From Opitutia bacterium (GTDB lineage Bacteria > Verrucomicrobiota > Verrucomicrobiia > Opitutales > JABJCN01), in assembly GCA_018668635.1 (NCBI GenBank), contig JABJCN010000143.1, forward strand, positions 1-34,845: 34,845 bases of DNA, given 5' to 3'. Shown piece by piece: positions 8,529-16,523 of this stretch. The notes below the pieces were generated by a model. That model was not told the DNA's origin. It saw only the letters and a program-made list of their open reading frames with translations, and made no database searches. The translations under genes and the position numbers were made by a program. Each line of letters begins with the position of its first letter. Position 1 is the first letter of the stretch.

Positions 8529-9203
8529 TTAATTACGCTGCTCCCATTCGGAAGTGTCTGGCTTGGCACCACTACGGTTCACTTGATGGACAGCATTTCT
8601 CAGCCCGACCAGAAGCTGCAGTATGCCGATAACTGCCAAAATTTTAAGAAAGCCTTCAATGATGGCGGCGCTTTCTGCAAGGTTACTCAGCAAGCTGTTT
8701 ATAAACAAAAAGGCTCCAAATAATGCGAGCAGAGTCTTGAACTCTGTGGGACCAAAAGCAGCCAAGGTAAATTCGCCTGTAATCTTTGCACGGATATTTG
8801 TCAGTACAGCTGTGGCATAGATGCAGAGGATACAAATAATACCGACATACGGTGAATCTGTAGCAACGGACATACCAATCATCCAATAGCAAAAAGATAA
8901 CGGGTCTGTAAAGTGATCCAGTAATTCACCTCCATTTCTGCATTGTCCGGTGGCTCTTGCATGGGTTCCATCCACCATATCGGCAATATGATTTCCAGCG
9001 ACCCCGATAACCACCAGCAATCCGCCAAATGCATACTTTCCAGCCAATGCAAAACCGACACCTCCGGTAAGGGCAAGTAAATGCCCGATCAGCACAATTC
9101 CCTCCGGGGGGAAATATCGGGGAATTCGCATTGCCTTATATAGCTTTGGAACGAATCCGGAATAAAATGGATCAAGCAGGCTGTGGGAAATACGCTTGGA
9201 CAT
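8529..9203 (-). CDS. CDP-alcohol phosphatidyltransferase family membrane protein
   Basis: Of 224 residues with several hydrophobic helices. The catalytic signature D-x2-DG-x2-AR-x8-G-x3-D-x3-D is complete: Asp75, Asp78, Gly79, Ala82, Arg83, Gly92, Asp96 and Asp100 (ADMVDGTHAR ... GGELLDHFTD). Members transfer a phosphoalcohol from a CDP-alcohol to another alcohol in the membrane during phospholipid synthesis. The motif does not say which alcohol is used, so a pgsA, pssA or ethanolamine/choline phosphotransferase name is not justified; the region before the motif is compatible with the choline/ethanolamine-type branch. Monocistronic as far as can be seen. A small inverted repeat (CGAGT-GAAT-ACTCG) lies just upstream on the same strand and may be chance. 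Confidence 0.88.
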   Translation of the reverse strand: MSKRISHSLLDPFYSGFVPKLYKAMRIPRYFPPEGIVLIGHLLALTGGVGFALAGKYAFGGLLVVIGVAGNHIADMVDGTHARATGQCRNGGELLDHFTDPLSFCYWMIGMSVATDSPYVGIICILCIYATAVLTNIRAKITGEFTLAAFGPTEFKTLLALFGAFLFINSLLSNLAESAAIIEGFLKILAVIGILQLLVGLRNAVHQVNRSGAKPDTSEWEQRN

Positions 9204-9306
9204 GATTGAAGTGGCTACGAGTGAATACTCGCAGGATTATTAAAGAATCAGTAATATGATGCAGACCAACTAGCAGGCACCATCAATAAAAATGGACAAG
9301 AAATCG

Positions 9307-10278
9307 TTATGCTTGATCCTTGATGTTTACCCAAGTGTGAACATGTGGTGCCCCGCGGAAATACCAAAGCATTGAAGGGCCCTCAACCTGCCAGACATCC
9401 CAGACCCCGTCCTTGCCGGTGTCCTCGGTCTTATAAAATGCCATGTGAAGGTTATCGAATCCATTTGCGTTAATATATTTCATCGCCTCATCGGAGTCTT
9501 CCTTGCGAAAAGGGGAAAGAAGTGTGGACATTACCTTCTGCATCTCCCCCTTTTGATCGCCGGATAGATCAGCCACACGGATACCAGGAAGATCCGTCTT
9601 CTTGCCGGTCAACTGAATGGTTTTCATACCGCGTTCGCCTCGGCTTCGACCAAGCAGGGCAGTCTCCCTTTGCTTGCCATCCAGCATTTCATAAACCCTG
9701 TTGGCCTGAACAGCCTGATACCAGTAAACGTTGCCGGGATGATTAGGCTCCTCATGGAACCCTTTTGCGGCATGGCCGTAAAAGATTGGGCCACCAAAGG
9801 CCGCTCCCTTGACACTATTGCCATCACAACGACGAGTACAGTGACGACCGGTCAGCACGAATTCAAAGTCCTTGCCCGGTTCTCCAAAAAGACCAACCGA
9901 ACACTTCTCAAGTGCTTTTGATCCACTGTCATGGGCAACTTGGCCCACGATCTTGTCCGCATATTCCGGGCTGTGAATCTTCCGGAAAATTTCATCAACC
10001 ATGGCCTGCTGGTCCTTGTTGAAAAACTGTCCAATACGAGGCTTGGTAATCTGCCAGTTGTTATCGACCTTCTTGCGAAGCGGGTGGTCAAAGGGAAATG
10101 CAATCTCCTTGCGTTGCTCTTCTGTCAGGCTTTCAAACAGGGAATGGGCCACCTTCTCGGCAGGAGGAATTTCCTTCTTTTTGGCGGCTTGCAATGGAAA
10201 AGTACCCGATGCGGCAAGGGCACCTGCACCAGCTACTGTTTTAAGGAAATCACGGCGGGGGATCTGTTGTTCAATCAT
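9307..10278 (-). CDS. Tat-exported DUF3500-like protein
   Basis: About 323 residues. The N-terminus carries a twin-arginine signal (RRDFLKTVAGAGALAASG, cleavage expected near LQAA), so the folded protein is probably exported, perhaps with a cofactor. The body (SLTEEQRKEIAFPFDHP ... DFEFVLTGRHCTRRCDGN ... WQVEGPSMLWYFRGAPHVHTW) resembles the DUF3500 family, whose function is not established. I assign it from overall pattern only. A cluster of His, Cys and Arg (GRHCTRRCDGN) and the terminal HVHTW could be ligands; this is inference. The ATG at 10278 is preferred over 10359 because it places the Tat motif 8 residues in and avoids a 68-bp overlap with the upstream gene, leaving a 13-bp gap. Probably co-transcribed with the secretin-domain gene. 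Confidence 0.8.
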   Translation of the reverse strand: MIEQQIPRRDFLKTVAGAGALAASGTFPLQAAKKKEIPPAEKVAHSLFESLTEEQRKEIAFPFDHPLRKKVDNNWQITKPRIGQFFNKDQQAMVDEIFRKIHSPEYADKIVGQVAHDSGSKALEKCSVGLFGEPGKDFEFVLTGRHCTRRCDGNSVKGAAFGGPIFYGHAAKGFHEEPNHPGNVYWYQAVQANRVYEMLDGKQRETALLGRSRGERGMKTIQLTGKKTDLPGIRVADLSGDQKGEMQKVMSTLLSPFRKEDSDEAMKYINANGFDNLHMAFYKTEDTGKDGVWDVWQVEGPSMLWYFRGAPHVHTWVNIKDQA

Positions 10279-10291
10279 GAAGAATAGTTTT

Positions 10292-10897
10292 CTATTTCTG
10301 GGTTTTCTTAGCTTGGCAAATAAGAAGGGTTTTGCGGCCATCAGCGGAAAAGCCACCAATCATGGCTGGGACATTTTCAGGAAGGATAACCCTGGTGGTG
10401 ATGGTCTTTGTAGAAAATATTGGGACGGTCCCGTGTGGAACAGGAGTCTCCCCTGCCCTTTTTGAAAATTCGACGGAGAGCTCAAGCCCAATGCCCTTCT
10501 TGCTTGGAAAAGAAGTCATTTCTGCCCGGATTCCAAGAAATTTTTTCTGCCGTGGGCCTGCAGGATCACCATTTTCAAGAAATTCCTCAGCGTAAACCAA
10601 ATCACTACCAACAACTATGGAACATACTTTACCAACCAAGGAAGTGACCTTTGGCGCAGATAAGACATCAGAACCGGGGAAACTTTCAATCTTCTCCCAA
10701 AACCCCGGCGTAACCGCGCTCATGTTTAACCCCTCAAACTCCTTCCGTAGTTTGCCGGCCTCCAGTTCGGCCTTTACAACATCGTAGTCAGAGTCATCGA
10801 TCTCTACAAATTTGAGTTGAACCGCAACTTGTTCTACTTCTTCGCCAAAGAGGAATCCCCCTAGAAGAAAAGCAATGAAAACTGAAAACTTTTTCAT
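10292..10897 (-). CDS. Small exported protein with secretin-like domain
   Basis: About 201 residues. A signal peptide is evident (MKKFSVFIAFLLGGFLFGEE). The mature part begins with a VAVQLKFVEIDDSDYD strand resembling the start of the secretin domain. LSAPKVTSLVGK follows, typical of type II/III/IV pilus secretin C-domains, then ELSVEFSK and TRVILPENVPAMIGGF near the end. No N-terminal secretin domains and no clear pore-forming length are present, so it is probably not a complete secretin. In Verrucomicrobia and Planctomycetes such short orphan secretin-like proteins are found with unknown role. ATG at 10897 is chosen because it opens the signal peptide; 10936 would add 13 polar residues in front. 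First gene of the pair with the DUF3500-like gene. Confidence 0.75.
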   Translation of the reverse strand: MKKFSVFIAFLLGGFLFGEEVEQVAVQLKFVEIDDSDYDVVKAELEAGKLRKEFEGLNMSAVTPGFWEKIESFPGSDVLSAPKVTSLVGKVCSIVVGSDLVYAEEFLENGDPAGPRQKKFLGIRAEMTSFPSKKGIGLELSVEFSKRAGETPVPHGTVPIFSTKTITTRVILPENVPAMIGGFSADGRKTLLICQAKKTQK

Positions 10898-10994
10898 GAC
10901 AATCAATATCCTGTAAGGCTTCGGTAGTTGCGTCAAGCTTCAGAGGTAGACTTTTATCTCGACAAATCCGTGACGCAGAAAAACCTATAGGATC

Positions 10995-12260
10995 ATGATA
11001 CGCGTACTACTTTTCTTAATACTGATCCTACAATTTACCAAGGCGAATGACAACTGGCCGGACTACAGGGGGCCAAGCCATGATGGAACAGTAAATGAAT
11101 CTGCAGTACTCCCGTTGGAATGGAGCGAGGAAAAGAATGTCAAGTGGAAGACCGCCATTCATGGAAGAGCCTGGTCCTCCCCTGTTATCTGGGAAAACCA
11201 AATTTGGCTTACCACGGCGACGAATGACGGGAAAAAACTCAGTGGGATTTGCATTAACAAGAATGACGGAAAGATCACCTACGACAAACTGCTCTTCGAG
11301 ATTGAAGAACCCCAGTTTGCACATAAATTCAACAGTTATGCCTCCCCTTCCCCTGCACTCGAGGAGGGACATGCCTACCTACACTGGGGCTCCCCCGGCA
11401 CGGCCTGCATCGATACAAAAAGCCTTAAGACCATCTGGAGAAGACCGGACTTAAAATGCGACCATTTTCGAGGGGCAGGCTCCTCTCCTTTCATTTACAA
11501 GAACCTGATCATTTTGACAATGGATGGTGCAGACCAACAGTACCTCATCGCGCTGAATAAGACTAACGGCAAGACGGTATGGAGGACAGACAGATCGACT
11601 GATTTCAAGGACCTTGATGCAAATGGGAAACCAAAGCGGGATGGTGACATGCGAAAGTGTTATGCCACTCCCATCATTGCACGATCGAATGGCAGAGACC
11701 TGCTGATCAGCCCAGGTGCAAGGGCGGCGTGGGCATATGACCCAATTACCGGCAAAGAAATCTGGCAATTTCGCTATAAAAATCACTCAAGTGCCAGTCG
11801 CAGTATTTTCGTCAACGGTCTGCTGTACATTAATTCAGGTTATTCAGTTGCTGAACTATTCGCCGTAAAACCAGAAGGCACAGGTGATGTCACAGATTCC
11901 AACAAGGTTTGGGGCACAGCCGGTTCCACGATCCCCAAAAAGCCCTCTCCTCTCGTTCATGAAGGCCTCCTGTACATCTGTTCTGACAGCGGCATTGCCA
12001 GTTGTCTAGAAGCCTCCACCGGCAAGGAGGTTTGGAAGGAACGGATTGGGGGAAACTACTCTGCCGCACTCATCCGTCACAAGAATCGAATCTATGCATT
12101 CAGTGAGGATGGAAAAGGAATCGTCTTTTCGACAGGTCGCACCTTCAAGAAATTGGCAGAGAACCAGTTGCCCGATGGGTTCATGGCCTCCCCTGCAGTA
12201 TCTGGAAATGCTCTATTTCTTCGCACCAAGAAAGACCTCTACCGAATTGAAGAAGGGTGA
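10995..12260 (+). CDS. Exported PQQ-like beta-propeller protein
   Basis: Of 421 residues with a signal peptide (about 1-18, very hydrophobic) and the opening motif NDNWPDYRGPSHDG, typical of PQQ-binding-like beta-propeller proteins abundant in Planctomycetes and Verrucomicrobia. Propeller blades are marked by recurring G-K-x-V/I-W motifs: NGKTVWRTD, TGKEIWQFR and TGKEVWKER. No dehydrogenase catalytic domain is present, so it should not be called an alcohol dehydrogenase. It is related in fold to BamB, but nothing ties it to outer-membrane assembly. It probably acts in the periplasm; ligand unknown. Divergent from the secretin-like gene across a 97-bp gap. Confidence 0.85.
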   Translation: MIRVLLFLILILQFTKANDNWPDYRGPSHDGTVNESAVLPLEWSEEKNVKWKTAIHGRAWSSPVIWENQIWLTTATNDGKKLSGICINKNDGKITYDKLLFEIEEPQFAHKFNSYASPSPALEEGHAYLHWGSPGTACIDTKSLKTIWRRPDLKCDHFRGAGSSPFIYKNLIILTMDGADQQYLIALNKTNGKTVWRTDRSTDFKDLDANGKPKRDGDMRKCYATPIIARSNGRDLLISPGARAAWAYDPITGKEIWQFRYKNHSSASRSIFVNGLLYINSGYSVAELFAVKPEGTGDVTDSNKVWGTAGSTIPKKPSPLVHEGLLYICSDSGIASCLEASTGKEVWKERIGGNYSAALIRHKNRIYAFSEDGKGIVFSTGRTFKKLAENQLPDGFMASPAVSGNALFLRTKKDLYRIEEG

Positions 12261-12307
12261 TGATTAATCTAGCCTAAGTTAAATCAGGCAAAAGGTCCCT
12301 CAAGAGA

Positions 12308-12372
12308 GAGGCAACTATCCCCGGACACCTGCCGAGTGTATACAGGTTGTGATTTCCAATCCCGCCTCACCA
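12308..12372 (+). other. tRNA-like fragment without D-arm, possible tRNA remnant
   Basis: The 3' part can be folded like a tRNA. An anticodon-like arm has ACAC/GTGT around the 7-nt loop CTGCCGA (12325-12339), which would read GCC (Gly). A 5-bp stem GGTTG/CAATC with a 7-nt loop follows (12345-12361), then a 7-nt strand CCGCCTC, one A and a terminal CCA. The first 7 nt (GAGGCAA) pair with CCGCCTC at 5 of 7 positions. Against a real tRNA: only 9-10 nt lie where the D-arm belongs, and the T-loop TGATTTC lacks the conserved TTCRA. It may be a decayed tRNA, an attachment-site remnant or coincidence. Confidence 0.2.
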
Positions 12373-12589
12373 AAGATTCTCTGGGTCAAGTTCCTTGATC
12401 GTGCCTGAATATTAGGTTGAGAAGATGCGCAAAGTTTTTCCTCTGCCCAGAAGGAAAACAGAATCAAAAGATAAAGGAGAAGGGGTTGCAGAATCTTATT
12501 CAAGGAAAGTAACAGGCTCCCCAAGGGGTCGTGATACATTCTATAATTCTTACATCTGTTGGGGAAACTGAGGTGGATTAAAAAAAATT

Positions 12590-12616
12590 GTAAGATGTCC
12601 GATGAAGGTTGCGACC
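12590..12616 (+). promoter_or_regulatory. Putative alternative-sigma promoter, GTAA-N17-GCGACC
   Basis: GTAA at 12590-12593 is followed after exactly 17 nt by GCGACC at 12611-12616, 69 nt before the subtilase ATG. A run of A and ATT precedes the GTAA. The same arrangement occurs before the genes at 14431 and 16524. The spacing fits a -35/-10 pair, and GTAA is reminiscent of the AAC-type -35 of ECF sigma factors. Confidence 0.4.
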
Positions 12617-12685
12617 CTAGTCCATCGCGGCCAAATGCCGCAATGAACCACCACCTAAATCACAACCCAAATCCCATCGGAAACC

Positions 12686-14269
12686 ATGAAAAAAATAACC
12701 ATCCTTATACTAATTGCTCTGAAAATGGCCACAACAGCCAATGCTGATGTTCGAGACCGAGACGGCATCCGCGTAATTCTAAAAGTCAATGGAGATGTCC
12801 AACAAGTTGCTACTACCCTGGCAATCCCTCAATCCCGAATCTTGGAAACCCTCCCGCAGAACAACCTTTTGGTTGCGAGTCTGACCTGGCCTCAAATTTA
12901 TCAGGCTCTGGCCAGTCCACGAATACGACAGGCGTATTACGACTGGCCAGTTAATCTTGATCGTACAGTACAAAGTACGGACTCAGATAATTCAAAGGAT
13001 GCGGACTCTTGGGGAATCGATCGGATCGACCAGCGAGAATCGAACCTTGATGGAAAATATAACATGACCACAACTGGAGAGGGTGTGAATGCCTATGTCA
13101 TTGATACCGGTATCCGAACATCTCACAAGGAATTCGAAGGTCGTGCCTCGTCCGACTGGACTGCCTACGGGGAAAACGCAGAAGATGTCCTAGGACATGG
13201 AACCCACGTTGCTGGAACCATCGGAGGTAAAAGCTATGGTGTTGCCCCCAATGTAAAGCTTCATGCAATAAAAGTTCTGGATGATAGTGGCTGGGGCTAC
13301 GACTCTGACATAATATCAGGGATTGAATACGTGGCACAAAATGCCCAGAAACCTGCAGTTGCGAATATGAGTCTTGGAGGAACTCCCCACGAATTACTCG
13401 ATAATGCAGTCAGGAACCTCATAGCAGCAGGCGTTTCAGTAGCAGTGGCAGCTGGAAATGAAAGCTCTGATGCATCAACAAGCTCTCCTGCTCGAGTAGA
13501 GGAAGCCTTGACTGTTGGTTCAAGTGACAAGGGAGATGGATTGTCGTACTTCTCAAACTATGGAAGCCTCGTTGACCTCTTTGCCCCTGGTGGAGATATA
13601 ACATCAGCAACGGCAGACAGTGATGAATCCGTCGCAACTTGGAGCGGAACATCAATGGCAGCGCCACACGTTGCTGGTGTGGCGGCTCTCTTCCTCGAGA
13701 ATAACAAGGATGCAAGCCCAGACGATATTGCCAGTAAACTGCTGGGAGAGGCAACCAAGGATAGCCTTAGTGAAATTCAAGCGGACTCACCCAACCTGTT
13801 GCTGTACTCCCTATTCAATGAGATAGATAATCAGGAACCAGAGCCAACACCTGAGCCAGAGCCAACACCTGAGCCAGAACAACCTGAAAATCCCCTACTT
13901 CCTGAACCTGAAGAGCCCATTCTTCCCGAGCCAATCGTAGAATCCTACAAAGGAATCCTTAAGCAGTTCCGGTTCAAGAAGATCGTTAAGTACAAGGCAG
14001 ATGCAGGATTCCATGAAGGAGAACTCTTCGGCCCGGAAAATACTGATTTTGATCTCTACTTCCTAAAAAGGGAACGCCGAGCATGGAAAATCCTTAACTC
14101 ATCGATCAATGCCGACTCAATGGAATACATTGGGCAGGAGATTGAAAAGAAAGGCAAATACCTCTGGCTAGGAGTTTCATTTGAAGGCAAAGGAAGGTAC
14201 TACTTCGATCTGACAAAGCACGAACAGGTTCCATTTGAAGATCCTGAAATGCCAATCAATTTTGAGTGA
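12686..14269 (+). CDS. Secreted subtilisin-like serine protease (S8, proteinase K type)
   Basis: Of 527 residues. Signal peptide 1-20 (MKKITILILIALKMATTANA). Residues 21-100 are a short pro-region. The S8 catalytic triad is complete: Asp140 in VIDTGIRTSH, His171 in GHGTHVAGTIGG and Ser323 in SGTSMAAPHVAG, with the oxyanion Asn258 in AAGNES. It fits the proteinase K/aqualysin branch. A Pro-Glu linker (about 384-418), partly encoded by a tandem 18-bp repeat, leads to a C-terminal domain of about 110 residues with FDLYFLKRERRAWK and YLWLGVSFEGKGRYYFDL, resembling bacterial pre-peptidase C-terminal beta-sandwich domains. Expected to be a secreted endopeptidase. It is preceded by the GTAA-N17-NCGACC element and followed by a strong terminator at 14300. 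Confidence 0.93.
   Translation: MKKITILILIALKMATTANADVRDRDGIRVILKVNGDVQQVATTLAIPQSRILETLPQNNLLVASLTWPQIYQALASPRIRQAYYDWPVNLDRTVQSTDSDNSKDADSWGIDRIDQRESNLDGKYNMTTTGEGVNAYVIDTGIRTSHKEFEGRASSDWTAYGENAEDVLGHGTHVAGTIGGKSYGVAPNVKLHAIKVLDDSGWGYDSDIISGIEYVAQNAQKPAVANMSLGGTPHELLDNAVRNLIAAGVSVAVAAGNESSDASTSSPARVEEALTVGSSDKGDGLSYFSNYGSLVDLFAPGGDITSATADSDESVATWSGTSMAAPHVAGVAALFLENNKDASPDDIASKLLGEATKDSLSEIQADSPNLLLYSLFNEIDNQEPEPTPEPEPTPEPEQPENPLLPEPEEPILPEPIVESYKGILKQFRFKKIVKYKADAGFHEGELFGPENTDFDLYFLKRERRAWKILNSSINADSMEYIGQEIEKKGKYLWLGVSFEGKGRYYFDLTKHEQVPFEDPEMPINFE
13838..13878 (+). repeat. Tandem 18-bp repeat encoding a Pro-Glu-Thr linker
   Basis: Two exact copies of an 18-bp unit (13838-13855 and 13856-13873) with a further partial copy encode PEPTPE repeats between the protease and C-terminal domains. 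In-frame repeat number could vary by slippage without breaking the gene. Confidence 0.85.
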
Positions 14270-14299
14270 TGGAAATGGATTGAACCATCAGGGATCAAG

Positions 14300-14328
14300 G
14301 GCCGGCGTAGCAATACGCCGGCCTTTTT
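14300..14328 (+). terminator. Rho-independent terminator after the subtilase gene
   Basis: A perfect 10-bp GC-rich stem (14300-14309 with 14314-14323) closes a GCAA tetraloop of the GNRA type and is followed directly by TTTTT (14324-14328). It lies 30 bp after the stop codon of the subtilase and ends its transcript before the next promoter. Confidence 0.93.
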
Positions 14329-14358
14329 ATGTATTTTTAAAATTAATAAAAAAAAATT

Positions 14359-14385
14359 GTAATAAAATCAGGGGCAATATCGACC
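14359..14385 (+). promoter_or_regulatory. Putative alternative-sigma promoter, GTAA-N17-TCGACC
   Basis: GTAA at 14359-14362 and TCGACC at 14380-14385 are separated by exactly 17 nt, as before the subtilase gene. Both sites are also preceded by a run of A followed by ATT. The ATG of the HEAT protein is 45 nt downstream. It follows directly on the terminator, so the HEAT gene should have its own promoter here. Confidence 0.42.
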
Positions 14386-14430
14386 AACCAATCGAACCCT
14401 GAAATTTAATCATCTCAATCCATCAGTAAA

Positions 14431-15771
14431 ATGCAACATCCACAACGATTTCTCACACTTTTCCTTGGAGTAACACTTTCATTTTTTATTTTTCTGCGTA
14501 TCCTTACTGACCGTGAGGCCTACAACAAAACTGAGGACTACGAGCATCCCCGGGGCTCCCTTGATGGGAACCCTGGCGCGAACCTCCAAATCCGAGAAAA
14601 TAAAAAAAACGCCCACGCAATCGAGGATATGCCACCCTGCCTGGAGGGTCAGGACCAGAAGATACTTTTTCTGGTCCAGGCCCTCCGCGATGGCAGTCCG
14701 GAGGAATTACAGGATGCAGCTGCGAAATTGCGTAGCGAACTTAGAAATAATCCTTCGAGACTGGCAAAAATAGAACGGTTACTTCTCGACCCATCCACAC
14801 CACTTCGAACATTTGCCAATATTGCTCTTATCACAGGGAGCCTAGATACGCCAGAAGCCACGCAGCTTTTACTGACGACACTTGCACAATTCAAAAACGA
14901 AGCCAGTCGTGCAGAATGGATTCTCTATGCACTTGGGACATGGAAACAGTTTTCAGATAAGAACGACAGATTTGCATTCGCCCCAAACGGACCAATGATT
15001 TTGGAAACCAGCGAAGGACTGGCAACTCCCCTTTACCACCAGTTCACAAAACAAAGCATTTATCGCCAGATTTTACCCCTTCTTGAGGGATCCAGTCCCA
15101 ATCTCCGCGCCGCCGCAATTCTGACAATGAGACACTCGCTCAACCAAACGCCAATTAGAAATGCCTTCCTCGCAACTCTTCGATGGGAAACAGATCCAGG
15201 AAATCAAGCTAACCTAGCTGAAGCACTGGCACGCCAAGCAATAAAACTGCCTGCGGATTCGGTGAAGGAAACAGTGTCACTCTTACTGGAATTGGCAACA
15301 AAACCGGATGCACTAAATATACGAATGAAAATCCTCTCCCCCCTGCAAGGTTTGCCGATAAACAAATCCCAACAAGATCGCCTAACAAATCTTGCATCGA
15401 ACCCGGATTTGGCAAATTCAACTACACGTCAATTTGCATTATCGTTACTGGCAAGTCGAAACATCCAGGCAAACCAACCCAATCCAATTCTATGGCAATC
15501 TGCCTCCAATGATCCCGACCCCACCGTTCGAGCTGCCGCGATTGAACATATACGCAACCATCCAATCCCACCATCACCCTCTCGAGTGGTTCCGATACTG
15601 GATTCAGACCCGGACTGGAATGTAAGATATGCAGCAGTGGAAACTCTTGCTCGAATACCTTCTGAAGATGAAGCACACAATGCCTTAAATGCCCTGAAGA
15701 ACACCGCACGTAATGATCCCAACCCTGAAGTCGCTGGACGGGCTCGTTCTATTCTAAACGGAGACGGGTAA
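14431..15771 (+). CDS. Membrane-anchored HEAT-repeat protein
   Basis: Of 446 residues. One N-terminal hydrophobic helix (about 8-25, FLTLFLGVTLSFFIFLRIL) looks like an uncleaved anchor or signal. The rest is almost wholly helical and carries HEAT-like repeats, clearest at the C-terminus: DPDPTVRAAAIEHIRNHP, DPDWNVRYAAVETLARIP and DPNPEVAGRARSIL (about 355-444). The repeat DP-x-x-xVR-x-AA is the standard HEAT signature. These domains form protein-binding solenoids; the partner is unknown. Topology predicts the solenoid outside the cytoplasm if the helix is a signal anchor. The gene lies between a secreted protease and a sigma factor and shares the putative promoter element with the subtilase and HDOD genes. 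Confidence 0.82.
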   Translation: MQHPQRFLTLFLGVTLSFFIFLRILTDREAYNKTEDYEHPRGSLDGNPGANLQIRENKKNAHAIEDMPPCLEGQDQKILFLVQALRDGSPEELQDAAAKLRSELRNNPSRLAKIERLLLDPSTPLRTFANIALITGSLDTPEATQLLLTTLAQFKNEASRAEWILYALGTWKQFSDKNDRFAFAPNGPMILETSEGLATPLYHQFTKQSIYRQILPLLEGSSPNLRAAAILTMRHSLNQTPIRNAFLATLRWETDPGNQANLAEALARQAIKLPADSVKETVSLLLELATKPDALNIRMKILSPLQGLPINKSQQDRLTNLASNPDLANSTTRQFALSLLASRNIQANQPNPILWQSASNDPDPTVRAAAIEHIRNHPIPPSPSRVVPILDSDPDWNVRYAAVETLARIPSEDEAHNALNALKNTARNDPNPEVAGRARSILNGDG

Positions 15772-15875
15772 ATAGGTCGCTATTTGATTTAGAAAACTGG
15801 TTCACAAATCATTATCCGGTCATTCACAGAGTCTTTGACCTTGCAAGATTAGATGAGAATACAAATGTTAAATCT

Positions 15876-16469
15876 GTGCTACGGGAACAATTCCTACTTG
15901 CCAAGCTCAAGACGGGCGACGAATTTGCTTGGAAAAAAGCATTCCCCGAGCTGTATCCATTGGCAACTGGCATCGCCTATAATCTCGTACTCTCAAAAGA
16001 TGACGCGGACGATTTGGCCCTCCAGGCACTTGCCGAACTGGCTCGCCCCGGTTGCCTGGAGGCAGCTGACATATCAACAATGGAACGTCTGCGAGGCTAT
16101 CTTGCCGGCATGGTCCGAAATAAATCCAAGGACTTCCTTCGGAAAAAAACCGCCCAGCGCCGAGGGGAAGGCAATGTCTGGAACTTCAGCGACGTGGCAG
16201 ATGAAAAGGAAGGAGAACTCGGTATTGATGCCCCCTCCTCGGAAAACCTTCTACAGAACGTTGAACAAAGGGAAACAAAAAACCAGATTCAAGATATCCT
16301 AAAAACTCTACCCCTTAAAGAAAAGGTACTTGTAGAAGGCTTCTATCTTCAAGGGCACACTTATCAGGAATTATCAGATATGCATAGCATCCCTGTAGGA
16401 ACAATAGGCGTCTACCTATCCCGCGCACTAGGAAAGATTAAGAACCGACTTCAACCTGTCCGGAATTAA
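15876..16469 (+). CDS. ECF-like sigma-70 family RNA polymerase sigma factor
   Basis: Of 197 residues with a GTG start. Region 2 is at about 25-95 (AYNLVLSKDDADDLALQALAEL, then YLAGMVRNKSKDFLRKK, the usual region 2.3/2.4 pattern) and region 4 at about 133-190 (LPLKEKVLVEGFYLQGHTYQ, then a helix-turn-helix ending VGTIGVYLSRALGKIK). There is no region 1.1 or 3, so it is an ECF (group 4) sigma factor. It does not look like the sigma encoded at 21678. The frame is open upstream but has no ATG, GTG or TTG near, so the GTG is the best start; no SD sequence is visible. The HDOD gene follows after 54 bp, and its N-terminus may be the matching anti-sigma factor. It may read the GTAA-N17-NCGACC elements nearby. 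Confidence 0.82.
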   Translation: MLREQFLLAKLKTGDEFAWKKAFPELYPLATGIAYNLVLSKDDADDLALQALAELARPGCLEAADISTMERLRGYLAGMVRNKSKDFLRKKTAQRRGEGNVWNFSDVADEKEGELGIDAPSSENLLQNVEQRETKNQIQDILKTLPLKEKVLVEGFYLQGHTYQELSDMHSIPVGTIGVYLSRALGKIKNRLQPVRN

Positions 16470-16472
16470 TCA

Positions 16473-16499
16473 GTAAGAAAATCGAGGAAAATACCGACC
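16473..16499 (+). promoter_or_regulatory. Putative alternative-sigma promoter, GTAA-N17-CCGACC
   Basis: GTAA at 16473-16476 and CCGACC at 16494-16499 again have a 17-nt spacer, in the short gap between the sigma factor stop and the HDOD start (24 nt to the ATG). It is the third copy of the element in 4 kb, and CCGACCC continues with the same C as in the subtilase copy. Confidence 0.4.
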
Positions 16500-16523
16500 C
16501 ATACAGAAGAAGATTATCAGATC

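Larger units (their letters stand above)
12261..12685 (+). other. 425-bp intergenic region before the subtilase gene
   Basis: I see no supported protein gene here. It holds a tRNA-like 3' fragment at about 12308-12372, a TATAAT at 12542-12547 without a recognisable -35 box, a short CCCCAAGGGG palindrome near 12519, and the GTAA-N17-GCGACC element at 12590-12616. A 74-codon reverse-strand frame at 12315-12539 contains a hydrophobic stretch but looks like chance. Confidence 0.5.

Noticed and set aside
10995-12260. PQQ-dependent alcohol dehydrogenase
   Set aside because: Only the beta-propeller motifs are present; no catalytic residues, cytochrome domain or full dehydrogenase length.
12315-12539. 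Possible small membrane protein (74 codons, reverse strand) with a hydrophobic stretch
   Set aside because: No convincing promoter, ribosome binding site or recognisable domain, and its C-terminal third reads through the tRNA-like fragment, a common source of false frames.
12542-12547. Perfect TATAAT as a sigma-70 -10 box before the subtilase gene
   Set aside because: No -35-like hexamer at 16-18 nt upstream; the shared GTAA-N17-GCGACC element lies closer to the start. It could still serve as a weak second promoter.
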